From Hetaerina americana (lineage: Eukaryota; Arthropoda; Insecta; Odonata; Calopterygidae): 64,000 nucleotides of DNA. The DNA lies in NCBI GenBank assembly GCA_022747635.1, contig JAKTNV010000001.1:22504072-22568071 (forward strand), in the 5' to 3' direction. Below are positions 50,473 through 62,689 of the stretch, piece after piece. The notes below the pieces were generated by a model. The model had not been told where the DNA came from, did no database searches, and was given only the letters and a program-made list of their open reading frames with translations. The position numbers and the translations under genes are program-made. Every line of letters begins with the position of its first letter. Within the stretch, counting starts at the first letter, position 1.

Positions 50473-50545
50473 CTGCATTGTAAAGGATTTCAGCATCCCT
50501 CTTTGCTTTATTTTCATCCAGAGGTCCCCACTCTGTTCTTGCCTC
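50473..50545 (-). CDS. Annexin gene B, linker exon between repeats 2 and 3
   Basis: 73-nt exon with acceptor CTTACATTTAG and donor GTAAGC, phase 0 in and phase 1 out. It encodes EARTEWGPLDENKAKRDAEI then LYNA and the first base of Gly. This is the interdomain linker plus first helix of repeat 3, where annexins have D-A-x-x-L-Y-x-A-G-E. The Gly codon is completed by the first two bases of 43642, giving LYNAGEGMMGTDE. It is too short to appear as an open frame and was found from the gap between the flanking exons. Confidence 0.95.
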
Positions 50546-50959
50546 CTAAATGTAAGAAAATTAATAATTAATTTTAGTTTTTGGAAAAAATGTAGACCAT
50601 GATGATTACGTGATCATAAAAGAAAGTAAAGAAATTACAGCATGATAAAAAACCAAATGATTGTGGTATATATGAATAAAAGTACTTTATAAAGAAATGA
50701 TTACATGACTTAGGCATAATTGATCAATTCTCTGATAGCGACTATGCTTTTTAATACTCTACTTATTAAAATTTGCCCAATGGTTACAATACAAATATTT
50801 TATTTTTATTTTTAAATGATCGCAAAATAAAATAATTCTCAACATAAGCTTATAGGAACTTCTGTGTCGATAAAATGATTTAATTTTCAATTATTCACAG
50901 CATGTCCGATGATTTTAAAAGAAGATTATATATTTTATTTATATATTAAATAGATTTTT

Positions 50960-51250
50960 CAAATTTGGGTGTGGTGGAGAATTTAGGAAACAGGTAAGTT
51001 TGACAGGGAGAATGACAAACACTGAGGTTGGGTAAAGAGAGGAAGTTGCTCAAGGGGGGATAATCCGATGAAGGCAGAGGAAGTGGATGGCCAAAATATT
51101 GAAAGATAATGGAATGTTGGTTGATAAGGCCATGACAGAAGGGAGAGATAGGTACAGGAAGGAAGAGAGTACAGGAAGGCTTTTGAGATAGTATGAAAGG
51201 CAGGCAAAAGTTATGAAAAAATGAAGAAAGAGATAATGTAGGGCAAAAGG
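50960..51250. repeat. Purine-rich stretch, possibly LINE-derived
   Basis: GGAAG and GGAGA-rich on the plus strand. The minus-strand open frame across it is Pro/Ser/Leu-rich because of this bias. Similar purine-rich decayed LINE tails occur at 12835 and 47945, but I cannot align this one firmly. Confidence 0.4.
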
Positions 51251-53602
51251 AAGAGGAAACTGTCATAATACTTAGAAATATAATAGTCGTTGAAGATTGC
51301 TCAATACCTATCCGTAAAATAAATAGAATACCTTGAAATGATAGTTTTAAATGAAAGTGGTATCAATATTTCCCCAATTAAATTACATATTTTCGTAGGC
51401 TTCGATTTAATGTTTTCTTTCAAAATTTCAATCGCTATTTTATTTTGGAAAATTAAATATAAGACTTTCAAACATATTATTGTGTTGACGAAAAAAAACT
51501 AAATTTTCGCTTTGAGAGAGAGAAAGCATTTCTTAAAAAAAAAAATTGGTAAGGCAATTAAGCCAAGTTTAAGAGACTCCAAAAAAAATGGAAACAAATG
51601 AGTGATTGCGTTAACACGATCTAAATAAATAACAACTTAATGCAATGTTTTCAATAATTATACATATATAACGATGCTTTGCGCCAGGATGTTTAGGCTG
51701 TACGCATTTCGTACAACACCCGGTGGAAGTCTACTCTATGAACCAGTAGCCACGCATATATGTAAAAGAAGTGAACTTTTTTTTCGAAACTTCATAATAA
51801 AAGTATTTCCTTTCATCGGATTTCATATATCCCTTTCAAAATCACTATGCTTTTTTCGATTTGCGTTAATAGATGGGAGGCGGAGAGTTATTTCGCAAAA
51901 TCTAACGCTTGGTACCACTCGCTTAAAATAAGTGAAAGAAATGTCCTTCCTTGAGATATTTCAGTTCTCGCTTTTCCCATACGAGCATAAAATATGGGCA
52001 GAACATTGCTATATTCATTTTTGTGGTATAACTAGTGTTAAAAACTGGGACTAGGCAACGTTTTTAAATATTTCGATACATTTTCAGATGACTTAAAGAA
52101 TGTTTCAATAGGTTATTAAATAAAGACCAACGTTAATGAATCACTTGCGCCTGTCTTCGTACAGTTTTCTACTCAAGCAACGATTTCCTCGGAATTATAG
52201 GAATATATCATTCCCTTTCTTAATCACGGAAAAGGTTTTCCGTTACCTAAAGTTTGGGACCATCTCCCATATTGCATGCCAGTCCATTCTACACACGTCA
52301 GTTACCATCAACGTTCACATAAATAAGCCTTAAAAACAAACATTTGGTTACCAGGCATATTGAATGGATAAACATCCTCGGTCACACATAATGCGTTCGA
52401 ACACCCCTTCATCAAAATGGCCAATATAAATATTCGGATTCTTGATAGTAATTGATTCGTCGTGTCGACGAAATACCAATCGCACACACGCGGACGGACA
52501 CGTAAAAAACTGATGGAAGCATAGTCTGATGATATCATAACTCGCGTTTCCATTGAAATCCATTTATTTTAGAACCACAGCGGTTTAAAATGTTATTAGA
52601 GGAAGTAAAAATACAAAATGTCCCAGTGGACGTAACTTGAATATTAATATTTCTTGTGAATGCGCGATAATACTTCGTCCTAATTTAATATTTTCCTATG
52701 GAAAAAAAGCAAATGAAATTATTTCTTTCTTTCCCATAATAACATCCAAACACAACGGTAAACAAAACCCAGCAACCGCTTTCGTACGCCGCATCAACGG
52801 CTCCTAGGGAACGACATAGTTCTTCAGCGATGGCGTCGGAAGAACCTTGTTGTCTAAAGTCAAAGGTGTTTCAGATAGCAAACTTGAAAAACTACAACCT
52901 CAAACATTGAACCAACCGTTATGGGTTTCACGAGGCATTTATTTTTTTCGAAGGTAATACCCTTGAGGGATCTCCGCGTGGAAATGACGTGCTAGGCGAG
53001 TGTTCCCTTTAAAACCCACACACCCCTCGATCTTTCCTCCTCTCACACACCAGATCCCTCTTTCATCATCTCTCTTCTTCGGTTTACCATATGAGGACAC
53101 CGAAAATAGAATCGACGGCTGCAAACGCCCCCGGAACCCTGAGAAAACCCCTCCTCCTCCTCCTTTTCCTCTCCCCCATCCCCCTCCATTTCACCTCCTG
53201 GCCCCCCCTATATCCCCCACCCGTGTTTTCGGGGGAAACGAAACGGGGAAAGACGCGCGCGGATCAAAGCTGCGCTGATTGAAGCGACGCCACAGTCATC
53301 TTCGGCCGATACGCCTCCCCCTATCCCCTTCCACCAGGAGCCTACGCACACCCTCAGCGATCGGGATTTACCGGAAGGGATGCGTGTGTGTGTGTGTTTG
53401 AGTGAGCGGGGGGCGGCAATGTTCCCGCATGTCCTCCCGGGAAGGGGTGGGAGTGTACGAAAGAAATGGGGTCGCATTCACTTTTCTTTCACACACAGGG
53501 AAAGCTGGCTGGAGTTATGTCGCCTTCCTGCCGAATGTTCCGCGCGCTGAAACATAGCCTTAGGGGGGAGGGGTGTATTCTCTCTCTTATTCTGACTCTT
53601 AT

Positions 53603-53604
<2 letters not shown>

Positions 53605-53639
<35 letters not shown>

Positions 53640-53643
53640 TATA

Positions 53644-53694
<51 letters not shown>
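53605..53694. repeat. (TA)n microsatellite
   Basis: Two TA runs separated by CATATTATATGTC. The right end borders the LINE directly. Confidence 0.96.
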
Positions 53695-53697
<3 letters not shown>

Positions 53698-54980
53698 ATT
53701 TTTTTGAGTTAAATAATCTCTTTTCCAAATCCCAGTACGGCTTTCGATCTGGGAAATCTACAATTTTGGCAGTAGAGTCCATAGTTAATTATGTCATTAA
53801 TGCATTTGAAGAAAAGGAATCAGTCTCAGTGACACTATGTGATCTTAGTAAGGCCTTCGACTGTGTTAATCATTCAATATTACTAACAAAGCTAGAATAC
53901 TATATTATGGTATTAAGGGAGTTGCACTGAAACTAATGAAGTCATATTTGGATGATCGCCACCAATTGGTTGAACTTGATGGCTGTCGGTCTGCAGCTCT
54001 TAAAGTAAAATGTGGTGTACCACAGGGCTCTGTGCTTGGCCCAGTACTTTTCATTATCATGATTAATGATTTGCCCTGTAATATGAAACCTAGATCTGTT
54101 TTATATGCTGATGACACTACTTTTGTGCAAAAGTGTCAACATCTAGAAGATGCAAAGTTACGATCTAGCGCTACCCAAAAACAGGCTAAGGAATGGTTTG
54201 ATGTTAATCATTTACAATTAAATACTAACAAAACTCAGCATATTGTGTGCAGTCTTAAATCAAAAACAACTGATATTGAAACTGCTAAAATACTAGGAAT
54301 TTATATTGATACAAAACTTAATTGGGAGACTCACATCAGTCAGACCTGTAATAAACTTAGTAAAGCTGTTTATATGTTAAGAAAGCTCAACTTTATCATT
54401 TCAAATGAGTATCGTTTAACACTTTACCATGCCTTCTTTCAATGTCATTTGAATTATGGTGTTGAGTTATGGGGTCATTCCCCTCATGTTAAACAAATTT
54501 TGCTACTGCAAAAGAGAGCTATTCGCTCTCTTGCTAATATACCACCACGTGATTCCTGCAAACCTTTTTTTATTAGGTATAGAATCATGACTGTATTTTG
54601 TTTGTATATCTTTAAGGCTCTGATTCATGTGAAAGTTAATCTAGAAACTTACCAATTAAGATCCAACCTCCATAACTATTCCACAAGAGGTAAATCGAAT
54701 CTAAATACTACTTATTGTAGATTGTCATCAACTTACAACACATTTCACAATATGAACATACGACTGTATAACTATCTGCCTACTCAGTTGAAATCAGATG
54801 GTATCCAGAGTTTCAAGAATAGGGTATATACCTGGTTACTTGCTCACCCACTTTACTCATTGGATGAATTCTTTTGTGACAACCTTCATCACATTTAAGA
54901 ACTTATGTTTATATATTAAGTAATATTATGATTGACGACATTTAATATGGTTGTACCATTTTTAAAATGAATAAAGTATT

Positions 54981-54990
<10 letters not shown>
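53695..54990 (+). mobile_element. Non-LTR retrotransposon (CR1/Jockey-like), 5'-truncated
   Basis: A reverse transcriptase segment with a short 3' UTR, an AATAAAG at about 54969 and an (ATT)n tail at 54977-54999. The 5' end is cut at the TA tract 53605-53694, and a second TA tract (to 55041) follows the tail, so both ends lie against microsatellite DNA. Confidence 0.88.
53703..54898 (+). pseudogene. LINE reverse transcriptase C-terminal two thirds, one frameshift
   Basis: The first frame (to 53930) gives SKSQYGFRSGKST and VTLCDLSKAFDCVNH, the first catalytic Asp block. Near 53905 a small insertion shifts the frame; the sequence continues in the next frame with LMKSYLDDRHQLVEL, then GVPQGSVLGPVLFI, VLYADDTTF (catalytic Asp pair), LGIYIDTKLNWETHI, YGVELWGHSP and QKRAIRSLANIPPRDSC, ending at 54898. 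The order of blocks is that of non-LTR retrotransposons of the CR1/Jockey type. The endonuclease and early RT blocks are absent. One frameshift and no internal stops suggest a fairly young insertion. Confidence 0.93.

Positions 54991-55041
<51 letters not shown>
54976..55041. repeat. (ATT)n tail merging into (TA)n
   Basis: Seven or so ATT units, the LINE tail, pass into about 45 bases of TA. Confidence 0.95.
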
Positions 55042-55043
<2 letters not shown>

Positions 55044-55794
55044 CTTGTGCATCATCATACCTTCCGTCCAAGACATAATAGCGAGATTATTTGTGGATTT
55101 CCAAATTTCCCGCCAAACGTCGACGTGATCGAGATTGTTTAACTGATGGACAGCATTTTTGTTTGTTTATCGCGCTCAGTATGTTGCTTTTTAAGAATAT
55201 TTTGTACATTGTTGAAAAAATCGAATTATTTGGATGTTTCCTGCATACGTTGACAACGTGGAATGATAGCTGCGGAATATGCGCCTTGCAATGCTCGCGT
55301 TATTTTCCCTTAGTAAATCCATACGACACACACACACACACATACATATTCTTACTAATGCATACATTAATTACATTATGCATACACTAATGCATACATT
55401 TGTGCGTGTGGAGTATCTTTTATGATTTACTTATCTACTAAGAGGAAAATAGCGTGAGCGTTATAAGGCGTATATTCCGTAGGTCTCATTCTATGTCACT
55501 TGTATGCATGTATGTGTGTGTGTATGTAAGTGTGTGTATTTATTACATTCAAGTTTTCTCATTCAACCAACATCATTCTATGTCCTCAGGATTTGTCAAA
55601 TCTTTTTTTTTCTGCCGTCTTATCCTCACTGCTGTGTAATACTTTTTTTTCTCAGTTCATCTTTAACTCTATCCTAAAAAATCCATCCGCCTTCAGCTCC
55701 AAGCCCCGTAGGCCACCCAATTCTCCTCAGCGTCTGTTTTTTTCCAACGGATGTGGCCTCGCAAACAACATGACCCGGAGTATATCTGGGCAGA

Positions 55795-55975
55795 CCGGAA
55801 TTCGAACCAGGATCTCCAGATCCCAATCCGATGTGTTCCAGACGAGTCGTCCTCTCACGCCTGCGGGCTCACGGTTGATGCATAAGACCACCGTGGCTTA
55901 AAAGATATCGAACTCAGAAATCGAGGCATCCGGGTTCGAATCCTATGTCTTGGAGAACGATTACTTTCACCAGGT
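55795..55975. mobile_element. Two tRNA-like SINE heads
   Basis: On the minus strand CCTGGTTCGAATTCCGG (about 55814-55798) is a B box. On the plus strand CATCCGGGTTCGAATCCTA (about 55927-55945) is another, preceded by CCACCGTGGCTTAAAAG. Both are embedded in short decayed SINE-like sequence. Boundaries are approximate. Confidence 0.45.
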
Positions 55976-56875
55976 GATATTCTGAAAAATTGTGGACAAC
56001 ATTTCAAGAGGTTTGATGTGGCGAGTAGATCATGGACTTGAATACAATTTTATTCAACCGGTCCTACAATCTTGCCCGGATTTATCAATCTTTGGGAGAC
56101 TGTCGGGAGGGGAAAAGTGAAGAGATTCTCGTAAGCAAACCGTCTCGATCCCTCCTCGTGGAAAGTCGACGTTCTCAATAAAAACCCCCTCGAGGACGAT
56201 TCGTTATCGAAGTCGAAAACATTGCGCGACCTACATACGTCCTACACTCGCGCGTAGAACGGAAGACACTTTCCAAACCCTCTTTCCCCTTACCCCTTCC
56301 GTAGGGTTGAGAGGTGATTCGACCCAGTTGCCACGCAGTCTCCCCGGGGTCTACTATCTGCAACACTCCCCGGGGAGGAAGGGAGCGAGAGAGAGGAGAT
56401 ATGGAGAGAGCGAGGGAGAGAGAAGAAAGAGATTGATTCTTGAGCACACTCGTTCACTCCATCAAATTCCGACGAAGCGTGACTCACAACTCTCGTGAGT
56501 CGTGACGTCCTTATAGGTTACCCGAACGCCCCAACCCACACAGACGCACACTGAGTTCATGTTCTCTCCCGTGCAGGTGCAGGCAAAGGTCCATCATGCA
56601 CGTCCAGTAGCGCGACCACGCCTCACATTTTTGGTGCCAGATCAGTATCATTCGTATTCGCCGTGGATTTAAATATTTGCGTGTTCAAGGCGTTGCGAGC
56701 GAAGTTTTTTCTCAGAAGATCCCCTAAGATTGGTTTTTAAAAACATAAAGACGCTTCAAGAGTTCGCCAAGCGTATGAGAAGTGTTGGTCAGTTGAATCA
56801 ATTTCGGTCCGGTTTTATGTCTAGCTGGACTTCATTTTTTAACGTTAGTTCTAACTAAAAAAAACAGTTTCATAC

Positions 56876-57231
56876 TACAATGCAACAATTTCATAGTTTA
56901 AAAAATCCATTCAGTGCCATTGGACCGGTATTCGAACTCGGATCCCTCGATATCCGGCCGAGTGCTTTAGCCAGTTAAGCTACCGCGGCGTCCTTTCCAA
57001 CTCGGAAATTTTGAGGGGTTTAACGGAACAAGAGTTGTGACGAAATGCCGTGCATTCAATGTCACAGACAATCGTAGTCGTGCGCGATGTGTCATAGTTC
57101 ACGTGCTAAAACCAACTTTTAACGATGAGGATGTTTTACCTATGAGAAATTCCAAGAAACTATGGGAAATGTCGTGACAGTAACTTCTTAACGGAGTCAT
57201 CAGCTATATGTGAATTACAATGCAATAATTT
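56876..57231 (-). mobile_element. tRNA-derived SINE, family 2, copy 2
   Basis: On the minus strand the head GACGCCGCGGTAGCTTAACT then CTAAAGCACTCGGCCGGATA has a clear A box region. ATCCGAGTTCGAATACCGG is the B box. The body shares ACGAAATGCCGTGCATTCAA, AATGTCACA and GGAGTCATC with 42482-42833. Confidence 0.7.
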
Positions 57232-57244
57232 CAGACTCGCCTAA

Positions 57245-57440
57245 AATTTCGTAGTGTGAGAGGACGCCTCGGTATAATTTGCTGAAGGACTCGTCCGGAA
57301 ATTAAGAGATCCGGATTCGAATCCCGCGTCAAGGCGAATGTTTTTTTACACTCTGAAATTGCTGTATTGTAATGCGCATATAGAGGAGGACTCCGTCAAA
57401 AAGTTATTGTCGCGGCATCTCCCGCATTTTCTTGGAAGTA
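57245..57440 (+). mobile_element. tRNA-derived SINE, family 2, plus-strand copy
   Basis: GAGGACGCCTCGGTATAATT (A box side) and AGATCCGGATTCGAATCCCG (B box) are followed by the same body start found on the other strand in the neighbouring copy (AGGCGAATG, TACACTCTGAAATTGC, GAGGACTCCGTC). It lies tail-to-head against 56876-57231. Confidence 0.65.
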
Positions 57441-59429
57441 TCATACTAGTTCCAAAAGCGCAAACCGACAGGAATCGTAAGAAAGCGATATTTAGCTTAA
57501 ATGTTTAAAGTTGTTTCGGTTACCATGTTAGACGAGTGAACAATTGACATTCAATTTTATTCCCAGTAACTTACGTAAACTTCCGGGTAAATGAACGGTT
57601 ACATTTTGTTGATACATTATAAAACCAGGGAACAATCTCTTCAAATTCCACCCACAGACAAACATTTTATACGGCTGAACGTAGAATATATGAGTTAAGC
57701 TTTTCCCTCCAACGGTTAAACCTAATTATGTACCTGCTGGTTACCAAAGTCAATGCAAAATAGGTTATTTCTCAAATATTAAAAATAACGAGGCTATTGA
57801 AGTTATGTTTTTCAAAATACCAAGCAATAGGAAATGGTTTACCCATACATAGTGTCAGGAGAGAATCTCTTGTACTTGTGACAACGAAACTCTTTAATAT
57901 GAGGATTAACTACATAAACAAATGAATACCTTTTTAGGTATTTTTCCAGCCCAGAAGAATATGAATATATAGCACTGTTCTCCCAATTGTTATGACGCAA
58001 TGCCTTCCCAGACTGCCTCTCCACATGCATAGGATCCCACGCTCTTCGAAGTTGAATTTTGAAACGATTTTGACCGAATGACCTCAGTTAGGACCGGACG
58101 AATAAATTTCGTCCTTTCCGCCCGTCCCGTCTGTCCAAGATGACGGTGAGTGACGGCGAAACAGAAGAGCAGCAGCAGGCGTGATGCGGAAGTAGATCGA
58201 TTTTCAATGTCCTCCATTCTGTGGCGTAGCCAGGGTTTTTTTTCCAAAGAGGGGAGTGGGGGCAGGAGAGGGTACAAATCAAAAGCGACGAAATGCTACA
58301 GACGAATCCTATCGTCAACAGTATGGCGGGAAAAATACTCCATTTAAATGCACGCATTACTTGCTGAAACCAAATAATCATTAATTGAAATAATGACTTT
58401 GTGGTCCCATAGTATTGAAATAGATAATTGTAGGAAGCAATAGTTAAAAGAAAAACAAAGGAATTGCTCTAAATATATTTGTCATAAAAATTCCAGAATA
58501 TAACAGATGAACTAAATTCAATGCCGATGAAATGGCAGTAATAATCAGTGATATTAAATGAAATTGTATTTTTTCACATTTATCAATCACATTTTACATT
58601 TTCTCAAGCTTTTTCCCGTACAACCACAAGAAAAAGGTTTCTGCACATATTAAATGTTTAGACCCTCATTATTTATTCAAAAGTCAGCTAAAAATGAAAT
58701 TAAATGGCGATCGATAGCAATGAAATTTTACATAAATGTAATTATTTCAAAATTTTCGCCTGAAATTCACATTCTCCCACGCTTCCTACAGGTTACAGGT
58801 TATTATATCTACAGGAGAAAGAATTCATGCACACAAAAGCATGTATAGAAGTACATCGTTCGTTGCATATCATTTGAGATTTCTAAAAGGTCAATTTTAT
58901 CGGTGTACAATCCCATTTTTTCCACAAAACTGTTTGATAATATTCTTCTGAAGTCGAATTATAAATATTTTGTAAGCTAAAAAACTCGGCGAAGACAATA
59001 TTTAGACAGTAAAGTTGGATCGCCGGTTTGCCCCACGTAAAAACACGTGTTTGTGTCTACATTTGGAAGAGTCACGGGTTGGGTTCTTGTTCTGATAGCG
59101 AGCGCCATTTTTTTCTCAATTGTTTATGTTTTAACAATTGAACTCAAACTTTAAACTTCCGCCGTGATAAGACACTTGCGTCTATTAATATCATACCCTC
59201 TCCATCTACTGAGTTTTAGATTTTGAATGAAGGAACATGCAAAAACTTCTCGAACAACATTTTTCCAATCAATTACAGTCATAAAAATCATTCCAAACTT
59301 TTCATTGTAAAACTCCAGTGCAGTAGGTACACATTCCTATTCCAACAGTACAGGATATATACATCAGTCTCCTAACTGATTTTACTAAACTGCATACATG
59401 CATAACCGTTCATCCTTTATTAGTCTTAC

Positions 59430-59658
59430 CTATGGAAGCGCGAATGGACCTATTATGATATCGACACTTCTGCTCCTCATGATTGATTGCCAAGCTCATT
59501 TCTTTCCCTTGCTTATAAAGTCTAGAAATGTATAGAAAGCCTTCACTCGTCAGGAGCCGAACAACACGGTCCTCCTCCAGAATTCTCTGTTCAATTAACT
59601 CAAGCCCACGACACGCAATGGATATCCCGTAAATCATTTGAGATACGAAATTAAACAA
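59430..59658 (-). CDS. Candidate orphan first coding exon, function unknown
   Basis: From ATG at 59658 the frame is open for 76 codons and then meets a consensus donor (CCATAG then GTAAGA at 59429), leaving in phase 1. The peptide starts MFNFVSQMIYGISIACRGLE. It has a charged helical middle (LIEQRILEEDRVVRLL) and a basic end (KCRYHNRSIRASIG). It is not annexin-like and I recognise no family. It sits in gene B's 11-kb intron, on the same strand, with no visible partner exon. It could be the first exon of a nested gene, an alternative exon, or chance. Confidence 0.3.
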
Positions 59659-59718
59659 TCAAAGTAAAGTAAACAACAAATGTTTACTAAAACACTGTCA
59701 AGGTAACGATACTTAAGT

Positions 59719-59935
59719 AAATGGCTCATATACAGACAAGCTCTATAGTTATAGTCATGCAGCCCGGATAGCTCAGTCGGTAGAGCATTAGGCTTTTAAC
59801 CTAAGGGTCCAGGGTTCAAGTCCCTGTTCGGGCGAAAATTTTATCACCAACATACTCGGACCTGTAATTTTTAACTGGTAAATGTTGTCTAATGTACGAA
59901 TACACTCGCGTGCAAGCACTTGCCTATGTACGCCA
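59719..59935 (+). repeat. tRNA-Lys duplication unit, plus copy
   Basis: Together with 63128-63367 (inverted) this forms a duplication that includes the tRNA, about 40 bases upstream (ATGGCTCATAT, AGACAAGCTCT) and about 100 bases downstream (AAAATTTTATCACC, TTTTTAACTGGTAAATG, GCAAGCACTTGCCTATG). Confidence 0.9.
59762..59834 (+). tRNA. tRNA-Lys (anticodon UUU)
   Basis: A complete 73-nt cloverleaf. The acceptor stem GCCCGGA pairs with TTCGGGC. The D arm is GCTC..GAGC. The anticodon arm is TTAGG-CTTTTAA-CCTAA with anticodon TTT. The T arm is CAGGG-TTCAAGT-CCCTG, with discriminator G. A box (TAGCTCAGTCGG) and B box (GGTTCAAGTCC) are intact. No intron. It sits on the plus strand inside a minus-strand intron. 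The AAAATTTT after it may act as a weak RNA polymerase III terminator. Confidence 0.97.
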
Positions 59936-60239
59936 TATTATAGTTGCCTCGTACTCTATTGACCTATTAATCAAATTTTAGTATTCTACGAGAACTTTCA
60001 AGAAAGTACACTCCCATTATGCTATAAAATACACTGGAATAGATAAAGAAAATTTATCATTTTCATATCAAAACTACGGATATCGACTGTTTCTACACAT
60101 ATTCGCCAAACAGCTTTACACATTTGTCAACAACACCTCTGAACGAGTTTTCAAATTCCTTCAGTGTTTTCATTCCCTTACTTTTTCATCGTGAAAGTCT
60201 GCAAAATATATATATACTATATATATATATATATATATA

Positions 60240-60385
60240 ATGCACCGAAGTAATTTTAAGAAAGATATAAACGGAAATTTGAACAAAAATATATTATTTG
60301 ATATATATATATATATATATATATCAAATAATATATTATTGTTCAAATTTCCATTTATGTCTTTCTTAAAATTACTTCGTTGCAT
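60240..60385. repeat. 146-bp near-perfect AT-rich palindrome
   Basis: Arms of about 70 bases share ATGCA.CGAAGTAATTTTAA, GAAAGA.ATAAA.GGAAATTTGAAC and AATATATTATTTGATATATA, meeting at a TA centre near 60312. Preceded by a TA tract at 60206-60239. A hairpin or cruciform-forming foldback, with no coding content. Confidence 0.93.
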
Positions 60386-61710
60386 AATTTTCTTGTTTTT
60401 TCCAATGTAAGGGAAACTGCGTGGATTTCTAATGAAATTTATTGTCTTTCCATTGACTTTATTATGCTTCAGTTTTATTTTAATTTTGAATTACATATAT
60501 AATGCATTATTCTTACAAGATTTAAATTTTAACTGCCCTACGACAGGGTAGACTAGTGACTGATTTTGTTTGTAATAATAATACATAATAATAATTAAAT
60601 TGACAGAGCGGTTGTGATCCCAAAAGTCCAACAAAGAATACGCCACGAAAATCTAAAATCTAATTACGATACCCATAAAATTTTATTTTAAATCACACCC
60701 AACTCAATGTATGTACGTATGCACATAATCTATAGCTTTTTCAGCAGTCATTTATTCACGGGCGAAGTTCGAGACTTTTGAAGCGTCAGACCACGTGATC
60801 GCGGGCACACGTGATCCGTGATTGAGAATAATCTTGCCTTTAACTTCCCACTTTTCGAATTCGGTAATAGATTTTCTACGTATTTTTATTTCTACGGCTC
60901 CAGGTGATTGGTTCCCCAATGAATTTCCAATTCTACGTATTCAACTAGAATTGACGTTTTCTTTGTCCAATATTATTTCATTCTTGATTTCTTCGTCGTA
61001 ACTTCTAACTATAAAAGCCCACTCTCATCCTTCCTCTTATGTCCGCTTACCTATTACGTTATCCCTTCTATACATGCATACCACGGTCTTATCAACATAC
61101 CACTACGCCTCTCAACATTTCCCCCCTCCGCCTTTTCTGCCTTATTCGGATTTCACCAAGACTAACTTCTTCTCCTCGCCATATTCAAAACTTCACCTCT
61201 CATGTCTTTCTTTCTCTTTGTCAATCTTATTTCTTCATTTCTCCATCGCCACACCCGAAACCCAATAAGATTCCAATCTACACCCATATCCTCTTCCCTC
61301 AAAAGACCCAAGTCTCACATCTACAAAGCACTACTCTCATTATTAAAATCTTTACAAATATTTTCTCAACGTCTTTATCCTTTGCACCCGTCATAGATTC
61401 ATTTCTTCTTTTGCAAACTCTTCTTTCGCTTGTGAATATCTTCTCCCAATTCCCCCAATATGAAACCTCCCCCCCCCCCGCCCGTTTCCTCTAAAAAACT
61501 GCCCTAAATGCATTCTCTACGTTCATACTTATCCACTTGATATATGGTGCATTCCATCTCACAGTAAGGTTCATTTAAAAATAGAATAATGATGTTGTCT
61601 CGTTATGAACGGTATCATTACAAAAGTTCTCGCTGGAGATATAGTAGTAGTTTGGGTGAGGGGTTGGGATGGACGGGGGGTTGCGGGGGTTTGAAATGCT
61701 GTTTGCTTAC

Positions 61711-61790
61711 GTTCACGATGACGGTGAGCAGTCTCCGGAAGTGACCCGAAACCTCCCCTTTCAGATCTTCCTCCAAGGTGGTCTCGTACT
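61711..61790 (-). CDS. Annexin gene B, exon with end of repeat 2
   Basis: 80-nt exon with acceptor CCCCTTCCCAG and donor GTAAGC. Two bases complete an upstream codon, 26 codons follow, and it leaves in phase 0. It encodes [20 protein letters not shown] then LTVIVN. This is the repeat 2 end, where annexins read L-E-x-D-L-K-x-E/D-T-S-G-H-F-x-R-L-L. It is followed in phase by the linker exon 50473-50545. The upstream exons of gene B are beyond the right edge. Its entry phase and length also match exactly what gene A exon 4 requires next. Confidence 0.95.
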
Positions 61791-61896
61791 CTGGGAAGGG
61801 GAGAGAGAGAAAAAAGAGATAACAATCAGAGATCTTCGATGATGTTTCAATGGGTGACATTGATAGAATGCATTCATGATATTTATAGAAATACAC

Positions 61897-61898
<2 letters not shown>

Positions 61899-61952
<54 letters not shown>

Positions 61953-62022
61953 CACACATACTCATTCTCATGGAAATATATACTCGTAAAAATGTAGAAA
62001 TATATGTCTGTATATATATATA

Positions 62023-62069
<47 letters not shown>

Positions 62070-62087
62070 TATATATACACATATCTA
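61899..62087. repeat. Two (TA)n tracts separated by about 65 bases
   Basis: TA runs at 61899-61945 and about 62011-62087, with CACACATACTCATTCTCATG and a short unique stretch between them. Confidence 0.95.
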
Positions 62088-62454
62088 TATTTTTAAGTGT
62101 AATAATACACTGGGAATATATTTCTTAAACGTCACGTTAATATAAATACAGCACATTCAAAAAACAAAATAAAACGTTTTGTGATCTACAATATGTAATC
62201 TTTTGTGAGGAGGATTATAAAGAGTCTCGGGAACTAATGGGCCTGCATGAAACAATGTAAAAAAAAATGACTAAATCGAAAGAAGCATGAAAGGATGCGA
62301 GATACTCGTAATTATGGATGGACCTAATAGGTAGCTAACAAAGGAAATTAGTGTCCTGAAATGACTTAGATCCAGGGTTTTCTCACCTGACCTTCCCCCG
62401 AAAAGGATCATTATGAGGGGCATGGACGCTGTAATAATTTCTTATTTTTTTCTT

Positions 62455-62512
62455 AATTTACATAGCACCCTGCAGGCCACCGCTATGGTGTGTGGCAGGC
62501 AGGGGTTGATTA
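62455..62512 (+). repeat. GC-hairpin repeat, copy 3
   Basis: TACATAGCACCCTGCAGG, CCACCGCTATGG and TGTGTGGCAGGCAGGGGTTG fit the hairpin repeat of 13466-13530 with substitutions in both arms. Confidence 0.5.
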
Positions 62513-62689
62513 CACAACAGACTGACGTCTTTTGACCCAAAAACATGGTCGGATAACGTTATTCAGAAATAATAATAAGAGCATTAACACGAGTACTAAT
62601 AGGAGTAATAATAAGGGGAATGATGATAGTGATAATGTTGTAAATAATGGAGTGATAATAATGAGTGGAATTAGGCTGGGAGTCTCTTG

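Larger units (their letters stand above)
50546..61710 (-). other. Gene B intron, about 11.2 kb
   Basis: Holds a purine-rich repeat (50960-51250), TA tracts, a LINE reverse transcriptase (53695-54990), SINE pieces (55795-55975, 56876-57231, 57245-57440), an orphan exon candidate (59430-59658), a tRNA-Lys gene and a palindrome (60240-60385). CpG density returns to normal at about 51.4 kb. I see nothing convincing in 51300-53580, 55080-55700, 55980-56870, 57450-59400, 59940-60200 or 60400-61700. Confidence 0.8.

Noticed and set aside
61039..61494. 151-codon plus-strand open frame
   Set aside because: Pyrimidine-rich DNA gives a Ser/Pro/Leu-rich reading without a domain.
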